A DNA stretch of 64,000 bases from Stutzerimonas stutzeri. GTDB taxonomy: Bacteria; Pseudomonadota; Gammaproteobacteria; Pseudomonadales; Pseudomonadaceae. Position 1 is the stretch's first letter; every line of letters begins with the position of its first letter. Where the stretch lies: assembly GCF_002890895.1 (NCBI RefSeq), contig NZ_POUL01000006.1, forward strand, positions 186,001 through 250,000, written 5' to 3'. Positions 8,424-18,242 of this stretch are shown piece after piece. The position numbers were made by a program, and so were the translations under genes. The notes under the pieces are model-generated. The model had not been told where the DNA came from. It saw nothing but the letters and a program-made list of their open reading frames with translations, and did not search any database.

Positions 8424-8938
8424 TGCTCGCCCTCGCGCTTGAGCGCCGCAACCAACTCGTCTTTCTTCATCGTTGATCGTCCACGAATGCCGCGCTGAGC
8501 AGCGCGGCGCACCAGCTCGGTCTTGTTCAGCCCGCTAAGTGCGGGCTCCTGCCCGCGGCTGGTCTTGCGCGCCACATCGGCTGGCTGGCTGGAGTGTTGC
8601 TGCCCGCGACGGCTATCGGCTCGTTTCTTTTGCGTCGTTCGGGCGTATTCGTCGTCGCTGATTGACTCGCGAGCCTTCTTGGGCAAATAGCGCTCGCCGG
8701 TTTCCCCGGACGGCTTTCCGGATTTGGTATCCCAGTCTTCGCGGGTCCACTCGCGCAAGTGGTTGTCGGCGGTTTTCTTGCCCTCATAGCCGCCGCCGCG
8801 CTTCTTGTATTCCTGCACGGCGTACTGGGCCTTGCGCGCCGACCACTGGCCAGGCTCGCCGCCCTTGTCGCCGTCGGTGACTTCCCGCTTCACCTGCTCC
8901 CATAGCTTCGGATCGGTTTTCTTTGCGGTGCTGGACAT
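8420..8938 (-). CDS. DUF5872 protein with C-terminal Rho-N/SAP-like DNA-binding motif
   Basis: 172-aa very basic protein. The N-terminal part (about 8-60) matches DUF5872, with DGDKGGEPGQWSARKAQ and a KKRGGGY segment. The middle is low-complexity and Lys/Arg/Ser-rich. The last ~40 residues (LNKTELVRRAAQRGI...MKKDELVAAL) form a helix-extended-helix resembling the Rho N-terminal or SAP motif that binds nucleic acid. Together with DUF3140 it forms a two-gene operon. The composition suggests nucleoid or RNA binding under stress; that is inference. A stable hairpin just upstream overlaps its Shine-Dalgarno. Confidence 0.82.
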   Translation of the reverse strand: MSSTAKKTDPKLWEQVKREVTDGDKGGEPGQWSARKAQYAVQEYKKRGGGYEGKKTADNHLREWTREDWDTKSGKPSGETGERYLPKKARESISDDEYARTTQKKRADSRRGQQHSSQPADVARKTSRGQEPALSGLNKTELVRRAAQRGIRGRSTMKKDELVAALKREGEQ

Positions 8939-8946
8939 GACGCACT

Positions 8947-8975
8947 CCCGGGTTTGCCTGTTCGGCAGACCCGGG
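8947..8975 (-). promoter_or_regulatory. hairpin overlapping the Shine-Dalgarno of the DUF5872 gene
   Basis: CCCGGGTTTGCC (8947-8958) pairs with GGCAGACCCGGG (8964-8975): a 12-bp stem including one G-U pair and a 5-nt loop. On the minus strand the 3' arm ends ...CCCGGG followed by AGTGCGTC and the ATG at 8938, so three G's of the GGGAG ribosome-binding site lie in the stem. It could be a translation switch or the terminator of the upstream chemoreceptor gene; no T run follows. Confidence 0.5.
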
Positions 8976-9033
8976 CGCAGGAGGCGCTGTTCAACAACGC
9001 CGATGAGCGGCTAAGCGCCGAACGGAGAGAGGA

Positions 9034-11064
9034 TCAGACGCGGAACGCGCCGATCAATTGCTGCAGGCGGCCAACCAATTCGGTGAGTTCGCGACTCGCC
9101 TGCTCGGTATGGCCTGCGCCTTCGGCGGTGCGCTGCCCAGCCTCATTGATCGCGACAATGTTGCGGTCGATGTCATGGGCGACAGCGGTCTGTTGCTCCG
9201 CGGCCGCGGCGATCTGCTGGTTCTGGTCGACGATGACACCGACGGCGCCAAGGATATTCTCGAGCGCCTGCTGAACCTGTGCCGACTGGCTTACGGTCTC
9301 TTCTGCCATCGAATGGCTGGAGTGCATGGTTTTGACCGCCGCGCCGACCCCGCCCTGCAGGCGGCCAATCATCTGCTCGATTTCTTCGGTGGACTGCTGA
9401 GTGCGCTTGGCCAGGCTGCGCACTTCATCGGCCACAACAGCGAAGCCGCGGCCCTGCTCACCTGCGCGCGCAGCCTCGATTGCGGCATTGAGCGCCAGCA
9501 GGTTGGTCTGTTCTGCCACGCCCTTGATGACATCCAGTACCTGACTGATGGCTTTGCTATCGCTTGCCAGCTGGTTGATCACAGTGACCGATTGTTCGAT
9601 CTCGGCGGCCAGTAGACCAATGCCGCTCACCTGCGCCTCGACAAGGGTGCGACCGCTGACGGTTTCGTCGTTGACGCTTTGCGCGCTGCCCACTGCGGCT
9701 TCGGCGCTGGTGGCTACTTCCTGCGCAGTCGCTGACATCTCGTTCATTGCCGTGGCAACCTGCTCGATCTGCCCGCGCTGCTCGGACACCGTCTGGTTGC
9801 TCTCGCCGGAAACAGTCTCGACGCGCGAAGCCTGACGCTCCACCTCGCCCACCGTGTGCCCGACGCGCTCGATGAGTTCACGGATCTTCGAAACGGTCTC
9901 GTTGAAAACCTGGCCCAGCTCACCGAGTTCGTCGCGGCTCTGCACCTTGAAGCGTGCCGTCATGTCGCCGGCAGCCACTTTATCCATGGTCGCGCCGAGG
10001 CTGCGCAACGACGCACGAGTTGATATGTAGAACGCGCTGTAGAGGTAAACGACGAGCACAAAGACCAACGCCAGTGCGGTCAGCAGCAGCACCATCAGCA
10101 GTTGCTTCTGCTCGAGGCGCTGCTCGAGCTCATCATCGAGAAAGCTGAGGATGGCGTCATTGAGCGCATAGGTCTTCGCCATCTCGGCGCTGATCAGGTC
10201 GTAGAATTTATCCCAGGGCTGATCCAGGGCTTCAGCCATGATTACCTGGTCCTGGAAGATGTCGCTGCTCGACTGCAGCGAGTTTCGGCTGGCCGTCGCC
10301 TGAGCATCCAGTTGGCGCTGCGCGGCAGGGCTGCTGCCCAGCACATCCTGTAGCTGGGCAGCGTATTGAGCCTGCTGCTTCTCCAGCTCGAGCAAGAGGT
10401 CGTCCAGTTTGTTGCTGGCATCGGAGTTCAGGTAACCCTGGCCAAAGGTATAGGAGCCCACCGCCCGACCTTCACCGAGGGCAGCGGTGATGGATGGCGT
10501 CGCCGAGGTCAGCAGCTCGGAGAGCAGCCGTACATCGCGCTGACTGTCCTGGCTCAAGCCCGACTGGCTGGCGATCAGCTTGATCATTACCTGGGCCTTG
10601 CCCAGCAACGCACGGGCCATCGCCGCCTTGGCCTGCAGCGACTGCTGCGACTGCGCTTCACGCAGCGCGGCGTCCAGTTCATCTCGACGCTGGGTGAATT
10701 CGGCGACCTGCTCGGGGTTGTCGCTGACCGGCGTCAGGTTCTGCATCCGGGCGGAAAGTTCTCGTTCGGCATTGGCCAGGCGCGTTACCAACGCCTGCAC
10801 TTCACCGGTCTGGCCGATGATGCCTTCGATCTCGACCAGATCTTTCCAGTCTTCCATTTCCCGGCGCAGCTGCAACGCCGTGCCCAGTAGCTCCAGGCTG
10901 CGCAGTTCAGTGCGAGTGCCTACAAACTCTTGGTACGAGTCGCGCACCAGATAGAAGTTGGTCAACAGCATGGGGACGAAAAAGAGAACGCTGATCAGGC
11001 TGAACTTCATGCCGAAGCTCAGACGGTTCATCAGGGCGATAGCCGGATACAACAGACTTTTCAA
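9034..11064 (-). CDS. methyl-accepting chemotaxis protein
   Basis: 676-aa transmembrane chemoreceptor. TM1 is near residues 15-40 and TM2 near 325-350; between them lies a ~280-residue, mostly helical periplasmic sensor. A HAMP domain (about 350-405) and the methylation/signalling coiled coil follow, with the family-defining hairpin tip [20 protein letters not shown]. No C-terminal CheR/CheB-binding pentapeptide is present. I chose the TTG at 11064: it has GGGAG 7 nt upstream and the sequence before it lacks coding character. A sigma-28 promoter matches upstream at 11154-11180. Ligand unknown. It lies next to ampE, as I remember for PA4520 in P. aeruginosa. Confidence 0.93.
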   Translation of the reverse strand: MKSLLYPAIALMNRLSFGMKFSLISVLFFVPMLLTNFYLVRDSYQEFVGTRTELRSLELLGTALQLRREMEDWKDLVEIEGIIGQTGEVQALVTRLANAERELSARMQNLTPVSDNPEQVAEFTQRRDELDAALREAQSQQSLQAKAAMARALLGKAQVMIKLIASQSGLSQDSQRDVRLLSELLTSATPSITAALGEGRAVGSYTFGQGYLNSDASNKLDDLLLELEKQQAQYAAQLQDVLGSSPAAQRQLDAQATASRNSLQSSSDIFQDQVIMAEALDQPWDKFYDLISAEMAKTYALNDAILSFLDDELEQRLEQKQLLMVLLLTALALVFVLVVYLYSAFYISTRASLRSLGATMDKVAAGDMTARFKVQSRDELGELGQVFNETVSKIRELIERVGHTVGEVERQASRVETVSGESNQTVSEQRGQIEQVATAMNEMSATAQEVATSAEAAVGSAQSVNDETVSGRTLVEAQVSGIGLLAAEIEQSVTVINQLASDSKAISQVLDVIKGVAEQTNLLALNAAIEAARAGEQGRGFAVVADEVRSLAKRTQQSTEEIEQMIGRLQGGVGAAVKTMHSSHSMAEETVSQSAQVQQALENILGAVGVIVDQNQQIAAAAEQQTAVAHDIDRNIVAINEAGQRTAEGAGHTEQASRELTELVGRLQQLIGAFRV

Positions 11065-11153
11065 AAGACGTCTCCCAATTTTTGTTGTATTGCCGTCAGC
11101 GTCGAGGCTGCGGCAGGGCTCGTCAGAGAATGGTGCGAGAAAACTTATACGGG

Positions 11154-11180
11154 ATATCGGACGGGGCTTGTGTAACTTAA
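11154..11180 (-). promoter_or_regulatory. sigma-28 (FliA) promoter of the chemoreceptor gene
   Basis: On the minus strand the sequence reads TTAAGTTA, 11 nt, TCCGATAT, against the FliA consensus TAAAGTTT-N11-GCCGATAA: 6 of 8 matches in each half and exact spacing. It lies about 90 nt before the TTG start, consistent with co-expression with flagellar and chemotaxis genes. Confidence 0.6.
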
Positions 11181-11289
11181 GGTAATGGCAGAGTGACACC
11201 CCGGCAACTGGCAGAAGACACGCCGATTCCGGCATATCCACCACACTTATGCAGGGCGTCCGCAGCTCACGCTGGGCGTTATCGACGCG

Positions 11290-12126
11290 TCAGAGAAAGA
11301 GAATCCACAGCGCGATTGCCGCATACCAGAGGATGCGAGCACGCACCAGCAAGGCGGCAAGGCTGTCGAGCCTCAGGATGCCCGCCTGCCCCGCGTAAGA
11401 CTCTTCAAGGTCGGCCGCCACGGGACCGACCTTGGCCAGTAACTGTGGCGCTGGCACGCCCCAGTGCAACAAGTCCTCAAGCATGGCGCGATTGGCAGCG
11501 ACGAAATTGCCGACCAAGCCGAAGCTGGCAAGCAGAACCCGCACCGGCAGCCAGTCGAAGGCATGCCTGAACTGGCTGGCCCGCTCGCGTACGGCCTCGG
11601 CCTTCGCGTGATCCATGGTCAACGCCAACAGCCGATAGGCGAGCGCCGCGACGGGACCGAGCAGCACGTACCAGAAGATCACCGCAAAAAAGCCTTGATG
11701 GCTGCGCCAAAGCAGTTGTGCTTCCACAGCACGCAGCAGGCCCGGAGCATCCGTCGCGCTGAGCCCCAAATCACGTTCGGCGACCAGCGCAGCGGCTTCG
11801 TCATCGCCACGACGCCAGGCATCGCGGAACGGCCCGAGCTCACGTTTGCCCTGACCGCGACCCAGGCTGTAGAGCAACACCAGCAAGTGCAGAGGCAGGC
11901 TTAGCCAGCCATAGGCGAGCGGTTCAAGCGCCAGCAACAGCATGCCGAGCAACAGAGCAGGCAGCAGCACCAGAAAGAACAGGCTCAGCCATGGCCCATA
12001 AGCCGTCCCCGCACCGCCCTCGACCCGCCCCAGCAAGCGCAGCCAAGGCCCGTCTTCCTGTACTACACGCCGCCAATCGGTGAGCTTATCGATGACCAGC
12101 GCCAAGAACACTACGAGAAAAATCAT
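11290..12126 (-). CDS. ampE: AmpE inner-membrane protein
   Basis: 278-aa integral membrane protein with four to five hydrophobic segments (residues 1-12, 45-68, 73-90, 142-165, 262-278). It is encoded directly after ampD on the same strand with a 24-nt gap, the standard ampDE order, and has the typical DKLTDWRR segment and C-terminal WILFL. AmpE has been proposed to act in sensing of beta-lactams with AmpD, but its role remains poorly defined. Length matches the family. Confidence 0.9.
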   Translation of the reverse strand: MIFLVVFLALVIDKLTDWRRVVQEDGPWLRLLGRVEGGAGTAYGPWLSLFFLVLLPALLLGMLLLALEPLAYGWLSLPLHLLVLLYSLGRGQGKRELGPFRDAWRRGDDEAAALVAERDLGLSATDAPGLLRAVEAQLLWRSHQGFFAVIFWYVLLGPVAALAYRLLALTMDHAKAEAVRERASQFRHAFDWLPVRVLLASFGLVGNFVAANRAMLEDLLHWGVPAPQLLAKVGPVAADLEESYAGQAGILRLDSLAALLVRARILWYAAIALWILFL

Positions 12127-12150
12127 CTGTCGAATCCTGTCAGGGCAGTT

Positions 12151-12702
12151 TCACGCCACGATCGAAGCGGTGCGCAAACGCTGCCAGTCAAATGCGGGGC
12201 CGGGGTCGGTCTTGCGACCCGGCGCGATATCGCTATGGCCACAAACCCGCTCCGGCGTGATTGCCGGATAGGCTTGCTGAAGCAGACGACACAGAGAAGT
12301 CAGGCTGTCGTACTGGGCTTCGCTGAACGGCATTTCGTCGGTGCCCTCCAGCTCGATACCAAGGGAGAAATCGTTGCAGCTTTGCCGATCACCGAAGCAC
12401 GACACACCGGCGTGCCATGCGCGATCAAGGCAGGAGACGAATTGGGTAATCGCGCCGTCACGTTCGATCAGGAAGTGCGCTGATACCTGCAGGTTCGCTA
12501 TTTCTTCAAAGAAGGGGTGCTCGTCACAGGGCAGGCAGTTCTGGAAGAATTGCTGGACTTTTCCGGTTCCGAACTGGCCCGGTGGCAGACTGATGTTGTG
12601 AATGACCAGCAGCGAAATCTCGCCGTCCGGACGCAGGTTGAAGTTGGGCGAAGGGCAATGGCGAATGCCTCGGCACCATCCTGTCGCATGATCCAACTGC
12701 AT
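12151..12702 (-). CDS. ampD: 1,6-anhydro-N-acetylmuramyl-L-alanine amidase AmpD
   Basis: Cytoplasmic zinc amidase (183 aa) of the amidase_2 family that removes the stem peptide from anhydromuropeptides during wall recycling, lowering the signal for AmpR and beta-lactamase induction. Zinc ligands are visible as His in LLVIHNISLPPG, His in CGHSDIAP and Asp in GRKTDPG; the catalytic Glu lies in LGIELEGTD. The N-terminal GWCRGIRHCPSPNFN is typical. It is the first gene of the ampD-ampE unit; an 8-bp hairpin (12730-12749) lies upstream. No ampR or ampC is in the window. Confidence 0.95.
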   Translation of the reverse strand: MQLDHATGWCRGIRHCPSPNFNLRPDGEISLLVIHNISLPPGQFGTGKVQQFFQNCLPCDEHPFFEEIANLQVSAHFLIERDGAITQFVSCLDRAWHAGVSCFGDRQSCNDFSLGIELEGTDEMPFSEAQYDSLTSLCRLLQQAYPAITPERVCGHSDIAPGRKTDPGPAFDWQRLRTASIVA

Positions 12703-12729
12703 CGCGGCGAAACCTGGCTGAACGAAGGC

Positions 12730-12749
12730 CTGCAGGCTAGCGCCTGCAG
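12730..12749. repeat. hairpin between nfi and ampD
   Basis: CTGCAGGC (12730-12737) and GCCTGCAG (12742-12749) form a perfect 8-bp stem with a TAGC loop. There is no T tract on either side; it may stabilise or separate the nfi and ampD transcripts. Confidence 0.35.
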
Positions 12750-12786
12750 CTGCCCCGCTGCAAGCGGCCAGGCTATTCCGGATCCA

Positions 12787-13497
12787 TCACTTACTGACGG
12801 CCACGCGCTTCTCATCACGGCGCGAGGCCAGACGATCGGCCAGGCGCGTCGGCTCAGGCAGTCGATAGCGGGTGACGTAACGCATGACCAATTGCGGGGC
12901 GCTTTCCAGGCTGACCCTGTTGCCCGGCGAAATGATCAGAGGGCGAACCTTATCCTTGCTGCGTAAAACCGTGCCGATCACCTTTCCTGCTTTGTCCAGC
13001 AGGTCGACCTTATCGCCGCGCTGCTCGCCGAGCGGCTGATGAAGCCCGGTGAGGATTTTTTTCGCCACGCCGATGGTCGGCAGGCCGGTAACCACCCCTA
13101 GATGAGCAGCAATGCCAAGACCCCGCGGATGCGCGATGCCATGCCCATCGGAAAAGATCAGATCGGGCGTCTGATCAAGGGAGTCGAGCGCCTGCAGCAC
13201 GGCAGGCAGCTCGCGAAACGACAGCAGCCCCGGTATGTAGGGCATGCACGTCGGAACTCTTGCCAGTGCGTGGCCCAATGGCTCGAGGGTTTCGGCATCG
13301 AGGAGAACGACCGCGGCACGGGTGATCTTGCCGCCATCCTCGAAGCCGACATCGACGCCGGCGATCAGCTTTAGAGGACCGAAGTCATCGGTCAAAACAA
13401 CCTTCTTCGCCAGCTGATTCTGGATCTCGCGCGCTGCACTGGTGCTTCCATCCCAGCCGCAGAATTCGGCACGTGTTTGCGGTGTGTGTGCAGTCAT
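12787..13497 (-). CDS. nfi: endonuclease V (deoxyinosine 3' endonuclease)
   Basis: 236-aa repair nuclease that cuts DNA near deoxyinosine, the product of adenine deamination. Family motifs are present: GVDVGF with the first catalytic Asp, [30 protein letters not shown] with the second Asp and the inosine-pocket residues, and GVAKKIL. The start at 13497 (MTAHTPQ) has AGAGGG at 13505-13510; upstream in-frame sequence to 13635 lacks family similarity. It is the same strand as ampD, 84 nt upstream, and diverges from the GlxA-type regulator. Confidence 0.94.
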   Translation of the reverse strand: MTAHTPQTRAEFCGWDGSTSAAREIQNQLAKKVVLTDDFGPLKLIAGVDVGFEDGGKITRAAVVLLDAETLEPLGHALARVPTCMPYIPGLLSFRELPAVLQALDSLDQTPDLIFSDGHGIAHPRGLGIAAHLGVVTGLPTIGVAKKILTGLHQPLGEQRGDKVDLLDKAGKVIGTVLRSKDKVRPLIISPGNRVSLESAPQLVMRYVTRYRLPEPTRLADRLASRRDEKRVAVSK

Positions 13498-13664
13498 GGT
13501 GGCCCTCTTCTGCCTGTTCAGACGGTCAACCGAAGGTACGGTTCCACGATCCATCCATGATTGGGACTGGACAGTCAGGCAAAAAAATAAGACGCTCCCG
13601 CCGGACTGCGGCAGTTTTACCCTGCTTTGTCCCAAACAATAACAATGGAACAGCCTGATCTCGC

Positions 13665-14657
13665 ATGCTCACCGACCACCCCCTTAAACGCATCAGCATT
13701 CTGGCTACAGACGGAGTGTTCGCATCCACCCTGCTGCATGCCAAAGACTTCTTTCACATGGCCAGCCTGCGTTATGGCAAGCAGCTGGGGCTCGACCTCA
13801 ACCCCGCCTTCGAGACCTCACTGGTCAGCCCGGACGGTCTTGCGGTCAATACATTCAGCGGCCCACGCATTGAAGTGGACGGCGCCCTGGATGACGCAGA
13901 CGCCGTGATTCTGCCAGCGTTCTGGGGCGACTTCGACGCCATCAGCCAACGCTATCCACAGGTGTCCCAATGGTTACAGGAGCGGCATGCGGCGGGCAGC
14001 GCGATCTGCGGTGAGGCCAGCGGGGCCTTCTGGATGGCTGCGGCGGGGCTACTCGACGGCCGCGAGAGCACCACTCACTGGCGCTTCGCTCAGGAATTTG
14101 TGGAGCGCTTTCCGCGCGTGCTGTTTACCCAGGAAAAGCATCTGACCGACAGCGACAATCTCTACTGTGCGGGGGGCACCACCTCGGCCTGCGATCTGTA
14201 CATCCATCTGGTCGAGCGCTATTGCGGCGCACATATCGCTCAAGGTATGGCGCGAGACATCCTGTTCGAGGTTCGGCGCAACTACAGCCCGGGCAGAATT
14301 GGTTTTGGCGGGCAGAAGCTGCATCTGGACACCCGCGTTCTGCAGATCCAGGAATGGCTTGAGGAGCATTTTGCGGAGAAATTTCGCTTCGAAGACGTGG
14401 CGCGGGATCACGGCATGAGCATTCGCAACTTCATGCGACGGTTCCAGACAGCGACCGGCGACAAGCCACTTCACTACCTTCAGCGCTTGCGCATCGAAAC
14501 GGCAAAAACCCTGCTCTCCACCACCCGCAAGAGCATCAAGACGATCAGCTACGAAGTGGGTTACGACGATGCAAGCTTCTTTGCCCGACTGTTCCGCCAG
14601 CACACCGAACTGTCACCAAATCAGTACCGGCAGCAGTACCGCCACAAAATCGCTTGA
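13665..14657 (+). CDS. GlxA-family transcriptional regulator (DJ-1/PfpI plus AraC HTH)
   Basis: 330-aa regulator with an N-terminal DJ-1/PfpI-like domain (about 8-200; Cys in [11 protein letters not shown] at the elbow position, followed by [11 protein letters not shown]) and a C-terminal AraC/XylS DNA-binding domain (about 225-325; two helix-turn-helices, the second with [20 protein letters not shown]). Such proteins sense small nitrogenous metabolites such as choline, carnitine or arginine derivatives; the ligand here cannot be read from sequence. It stands alone, divergent from nfi and convergent with zapE, so its targets may be elsewhere. Confidence 0.9.
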   Translation: MLTDHPLKRISILATDGVFASTLLHAKDFFHMASLRYGKQLGLDLNPAFETSLVSPDGLAVNTFSGPRIEVDGALDDADAVILPAFWGDFDAISQRYPQVSQWLQERHAAGSAICGEASGAFWMAAAGLLDGRESTTHWRFAQEFVERFPRVLFTQEKHLTDSDNLYCAGGTTSACDLYIHLVERYCGAHIAQGMARDILFEVRRNYSPGRIGFGGQKLHLDTRVLQIQEWLEEHFAEKFRFEDVARDHGMSIRNFMRRFQTATGDKPLHYLQRLRIETAKTLLSTTRKSIKTISYEVGYDDASFFARLFRQHTELSPNQYRQQYRHKIA

Positions 14658-14669
14658 GCCATAAACACA

Positions 14670-14704
14670 AACGGCAAGTCACGCCAGGGCGCAGACTTGC
14701 CGTT
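14670..14704. terminator. hairpin between convergent glxA-type gene and zapE
   Basis: AACGGCAAGTC (14670-14680) pairs with GACTTGCCGTT (14694-14704), an 11-bp perfect stem that extends with ACAC/GTGT outside. It lies in a 64-nt convergent gap and probably serves both strands, though no T run is present. Confidence 0.5.
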
Positions 14705-14721
14705 CGTGTCGCCTGACGAGA

Positions 14722-15816
14722 TCAGGGCTTATGTGGGCGCGCCAGGTATTCGTGCGACTGCATTTCCAGCAGGCGGCTCAGCGTGCGCTGGAACTCGAAC
14801 TCCAGGCGCCCACCGGCATACAAATCCTTGAGCTCGACCTCGGCGGAGAGGATCAACTTGACGTTGCGGTCGTAGAACTCATCGACCATGTTGATGAAGC
14901 GGCGGGCCATGTCGTCCTTGGAGACGTCCATCCGCTCGATGTTGGAAACCAGCACTGCATCGAAGATCTTGCCCAGCTCGATGTAGTCGTTCTGGCTTCG
15001 CGGACCGTCGCACAGTTCGCGGAACTCGAACCAGGCCACGCCGCTGGCAACCTTACGCGCGACAATCTCGCGGTTCTCTATCATCAGCGCTTCGTTTTCC
15101 TGAATGCGGCACTGCTCGGGCAACAGGCTGCGGAAGCTCTTCTCCAGGCTCTGCTCGGCTTCGGCGTCGAGCGGGAAGTGATAGAGCTCAGCCTGCTCCA
15201 GCGCGCGCAGACGATAGTCGATGCCGCTGTCGACGTTGACGATCTCGGTGTGCTTTTTCAGCAGCTCGATCGCTGGCAGGAAGCGCGCACGCTGCAGACC
15301 ATCCTTGTAGAGACCGTCTGGCACAATGTTGGACGTCGCGACCAGGCTGACACCGTTCTTGAAGAGTTCTTCGAGCAGTGTCGCGAGAATCATCGCGTCA
15401 GTGATGTCCGAGACAAAGAATTCGTCAAAGCAGATCACCCGCGACTCGTCAGCGAAGCGCTTGCCGATGATGGTCAGCGGGTTCTTCTCACCTTTGAGTG
15501 TGCGCATCTCTTCGTGCACGCGCTTCATGAAGCGGTGAAAGTGCGTACGGGTCTTCTCTTCGAATGGCAGCGCATCGAAGAAGGTGTCGACCAGATAGGT
15601 CTTGCCGCGGCCAACGCCGCCCCAGAAATACAGGCCTTTCACAGGCTCCTGGTGCTTCTTGCCGAACAGCTTGCCCATCAGCCCGGTCTTCGTGCGGTCG
15701 TCTGCGACCAGATCGTCGTATAGACGCTGCAGATGACGGACCGCAGTTTCCTGGGCTGCATCATGGAAGAAGTCGGGACGTTTCAGGTCTGCCTGATAGC
15801 GCTCAAGAGGGGTCAT
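14722..15816 (-). CDS. zapE: cell division protein ZapE (AFG1-like ATPase)
   Basis: 364-aa P-loop ATPase that acts with FtsZ at the division site; the mitochondrial relative is AFG1/LACE1. Walker A is GGVGRGKT (about residue 68), Walker B is VICFDEFF, with sensor-like ATSN and an arginine-finger region RRFI near the C terminus. I prefer ATG 15816 (MTPLERYQADLKRP), giving the 364-aa length I recall for pseudomonads, although it lacks a clear Shine-Dalgarno; an in-frame TTG at 15894 would add 26 residues. It is 76 nt downstream from trpS with a strong hairpin between them. Confidence 0.92.
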   Translation of the reverse strand: MTPLERYQADLKRPDFFHDAAQETAVRHLQRLYDDLVADDRTKTGLMGKLFGKKHQEPVKGLYFWGGVGRGKTYLVDTFFDALPFEEKTRTHFHRFMKRVHEEMRTLKGEKNPLTIIGKRFADESRVICFDEFFVSDITDAMILATLLEELFKNGVSLVATSNIVPDGLYKDGLQRARFLPAIELLKKHTEIVNVDSGIDYRLRALEQAELYHFPLDAEAEQSLEKSFRSLLPEQCRIQENEALMIENREIVARKVASGVAWFEFRELCDGPRSQNDYIELGKIFDAVLVSNIERMDVSKDDMARRFINMVDEFYDRNVKLILSAEVELKDLYAGGRLEFEFQRTLSRLLEMQSHEYLARPHKP

Positions 15817-15935
15817 GGCGGGGTCTGGGTAGTGAAACGGGGCCGACACTTTAGCCGCGCCCTCGGTGGTTGGCAATTTACGCAGATCGTTCAAGCGCTC
15901 AGCCTCGAGTGAAAACGGGGTACCGGCTGCATCCA

Positions 15936-15956
15936 GCCGACCGGCGACCGGTCGGC
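15936..15956 (-). terminator. hairpin downstream of trpS
   Basis: GCCGACCGG (15936-15944) pairs with CCGGTCGGC (15948-15956) around a CGA loop, a perfect 9-bp GC-rich stem just after the trpS stop codon. It has no T tract, so intrinsic termination is uncertain. Confidence 0.4.
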
Positions 15957-15970
15957 GTGACTGCCGGCAA

Positions 15971-17329
15971 TTAGGCCATCAATGTTGCCAAAGCCTGGCG
16001 CAGGCGCAGCATGGCTGCTTCCAGCGACTGCTCATCGGCGTAGCTCGGGCTGTCGGCAAGGCATTCGCCGTCGAGCCACAAACTGAATTGATCGTCTTCA
16101 TCGGCACGGAGTTCCAGCGCGTCAACACCTTGCGCGACCAGGCGCTGCGCGACGACGCCAATGGCCTTGGGATCGCTGAATCCGCGGGACAGCAACAGTT
16201 CCTCGCCATCCGCAGCGAAGAAGCGGAAACGGAAGCTGCCGTCAGTCTCACGGAAACTGGCGAAGCGGGCAGTCTTGCCACTTTTCTTCTTTGCCGGCGC
16301 GGCACTTGTCACATCGCTGCGGAAGTTGCGCAGCCCGACCGCCTCGCGCAACTCCCCGAGGAACGGCGTCGCTACCTTGCGTGCCTTGGCAGCGCCAGCC
16401 TGAAGGATGTCTTCCAGGTCGCCAGGACGCGCGATCAGCGTGTGGTAACGCTCACGGGCCTCGCTCAGCTCGTTATCCAGCAGTTCGAACAGCCGCTGCT
16501 TGGCTTCGCCCCAGGCAAGCCCGCCCAGCAACTCGGCACGGAACTCGGCCAGCTGAGCCGGCGTGGCAAACGCCTGGTACAGAGTAAACAGGTGGGAGTC
16601 GTCCGGATCCTTTGGCTCGCCAGGCAGCCGGGAGTCGGTAACGATCCGAGCGATGGTGCTTTTCAGCTGCTTGGCGCTGCCAAACAACGGGATGGTGTTG
16701 TCATAGCTCTTCGACATCTTGCGGCCATCGAGGCCTGGCAAAGTTGCGACGCTTTCTTCAATCAGCGCCTCGGGCGCGGTAAATAGCTCCTTGCCGTTGC
16801 CGAACAGGTGGTTGAATCGCTGGCCAATATCCCGGGCCATTTCCACATGCTGAATCTGATCGCGGCCGACCGGGACCTTGTGTGCGTTGAACATGAGGAT
16901 GTCTGCGGCCATCAGCACCGGATAGCTGAACAAACCCATGGTGATCCCTGCGTCCGGGTCTTCACCCTTCTCGACATTCTTGTCCACCGATGCCTTATAG
17001 GCGTGCGCCCGGTTCAACAGGCCCTTGCCGGCGACGCAGGTCAGCAGCCAGGTCAGCTCGGGAATCTCGGGGATGTCCGACTGGCGATAGAAGGTTACGC
17101 GCTCCGCATCCAGCCCACTCGCCAGCCAGGTGGCTGCGATCTCAAGACGCGACTGCTGGATCCGTTGCGGATCGTCACACTTGATCAGCGCATGGTAGTC
17201 CGCCAGGAAATAGAACGAGTCGGCATCGGCTTCGCGGCTGGCCACGATGGCCGGCCGGATGGCGCCAGCATAGTTGCCCAGGTGTGGTGTGCCCGTGGTA
17301 GTGATACCGGTGAGGATTCGGGTTTTCAT
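15971..17329 (-). CDS. trpS: tryptophanyl-tRNA synthetase with C-terminal extension
   Basis: Class I aminoacyl-tRNA synthetase (452 aa). The HIGH-like motif is TGTPHLGN near residue 12 and the KMSKS loop is present ([10 protein letters not shown], about 206). Residues 1-340 cover the complete synthetase. The last ~100 residues form an added alpha/beta domain ([23 protein letters not shown] and onward) resembling the DUF1508/YegP pattern, linked by a Lys-rich hinge. The ATG at 17329 has GAGAAG upstream. It follows the hydrolase gene with 37 nt between. I recall similar long forms in other pseudomonads; the extension's role is unknown. Confidence 0.94.
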   Translation of the reverse strand: MKTRILTGITTTGTPHLGNYAGAIRPAIVASREADADSFYFLADYHALIKCDDPQRIQQSRLEIAATWLASGLDAERVTFYRQSDIPEIPELTWLLTCVAGKGLLNRAHAYKASVDKNVEKGEDPDAGITMGLFSYPVLMAADILMFNAHKVPVGRDQIQHVEMARDIGQRFNHLFGNGKELFTAPEALIEESVATLPGLDGRKMSKSYDNTIPLFGSAKQLKSTIARIVTDSRLPGEPKDPDDSHLFTLYQAFATPAQLAEFRAELLGGLAWGEAKQRLFELLDNELSEARERYHTLIARPGDLEDILQAGAAKARKVATPFLGELREAVGLRNFRSDVTSAAPAKKKSGKTARFASFRETDGSFRFRFFAADGEELLLSRGFSDPKAIGVVAQRLVAQGVDALELRADEDDQFSLWLDGECLADSPSYADEQSLEAAMLRLRQALATLMA

Positions 17330-17366
17330 TCGGTCTTCTCGATCAGTCAGCGCGGCCTGGCCGGAA

Positions 17367-17993
17367 TCAGCCCAGCCGCGGCGCAACCAGGTCCTTGAGT
17401 TCCACCAGCTTGCCGTGGAAAAAGTGCCCGCATTCTGCCACTTTCAACAACTCGTGGGGGCGCTGAAGCTCGGCTGAGAACGCATGCACCGTGGCTGGAT
17501 CGATCACTTCATCGTCGTCGGGCTGGATGATGGTCAGTGCACACCGCTCGGCCAGTGGCAGGTTTGACAGCCGCGATACAGCGGGCGCCACCATGAACAG
17601 TCGCTCGAGCGACTCGCCGCGCGCCTCGATGCGGCCGCCCAACGCAGCCGCAACGAAGCCTCCAAAAGAGAAGCCCAGCAGGGTAAGCGGCAGCTCGGGA
17701 TACTGAGACCGCAGCCAGACCAAGGCGGCTTCGGCGTCTTCAACCTCGCCCATGTTCATGTCGTGGCTGCCGGCGCTGCCACCGACACCGCGAAAGTTGA
17801 AACGCAGCGTTGCATAGCCGGCATCGCGGGCGGTGCGCTGCAAGGTCGAGACCACTTTGTTCAGCATGGTCCCTCCCTTGACCGGATTGGGGTGACAGAT
17901 CAACGCCAGTCCGCATGCTTCGGGCTGATCGAAATACAATCCTTCCAGCGCGCCGGCCGGTCCCTCTATGGAAATGGGGTTTTCGCGTTTCAA
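17367..17993 (-). CDS. alpha/beta hydrolase
   Basis: 208-aa serine hydrolase-fold protein of the small bacterial family with an N-terminal [10 protein letters not shown] oxyanion segment, nucleophile elbow GFSFGG (Ser about residue 107), acidic residue in PDDDEVID and catalytic His in GHFFHGK. It has no signal peptide, so it is likely cytosolic. Substrate unknown. It is upstream of trpS on the same strand and divergent from zapG over 249 nt. I recall the same neighbour order in P. aeruginosa (PA4438-PA4441). Confidence 0.87.
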   Translation of the reverse strand: MKRENPISIEGPAGALEGLYFDQPEACGLALICHPNPVKGGTMLNKVVSTLQRTARDAGYATLRFNFRGVGGSAGSHDMNMGEVEDAEAALVWLRSQYPELPLTLLGFSFGGFVAAALGGRIEARGESLERLFMVAPAVSRLSNLPLAERCALTIIQPDDDEVIDPATVHAFSAELQRPHELLKVAECGHFFHGKLVELKDLVAPRLG

Positions 17994-18242
17994 CAGGGTA
18001 ACTCCGTGACCTTGGGGCTAGTTGGCTCGTCTTGCTTGCACCTGCGTAGTGATCGCATATCGCGTTGCGGTATACAGGGCAGGAACGAGACGTTAACGTA
18101 TCAAGCCGTGGAAAAACCACCGCATCAGGCGGTGCAGCCCGCGCAAAAGCAGTTGCGTCCCGGCCCGACAGTCGCCCTGCCCGACCGCCAGCGCAAGGTT
18201 TCGCCGCTGAACAGCACAGCCGTTTATATAGAGGAAGTATTC

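Noticed and set aside
14731-15723. 330-codon plus-strand frame opposite zapE
   Set aside because: Antisense shadow of zapE, which has clear Walker motifs.
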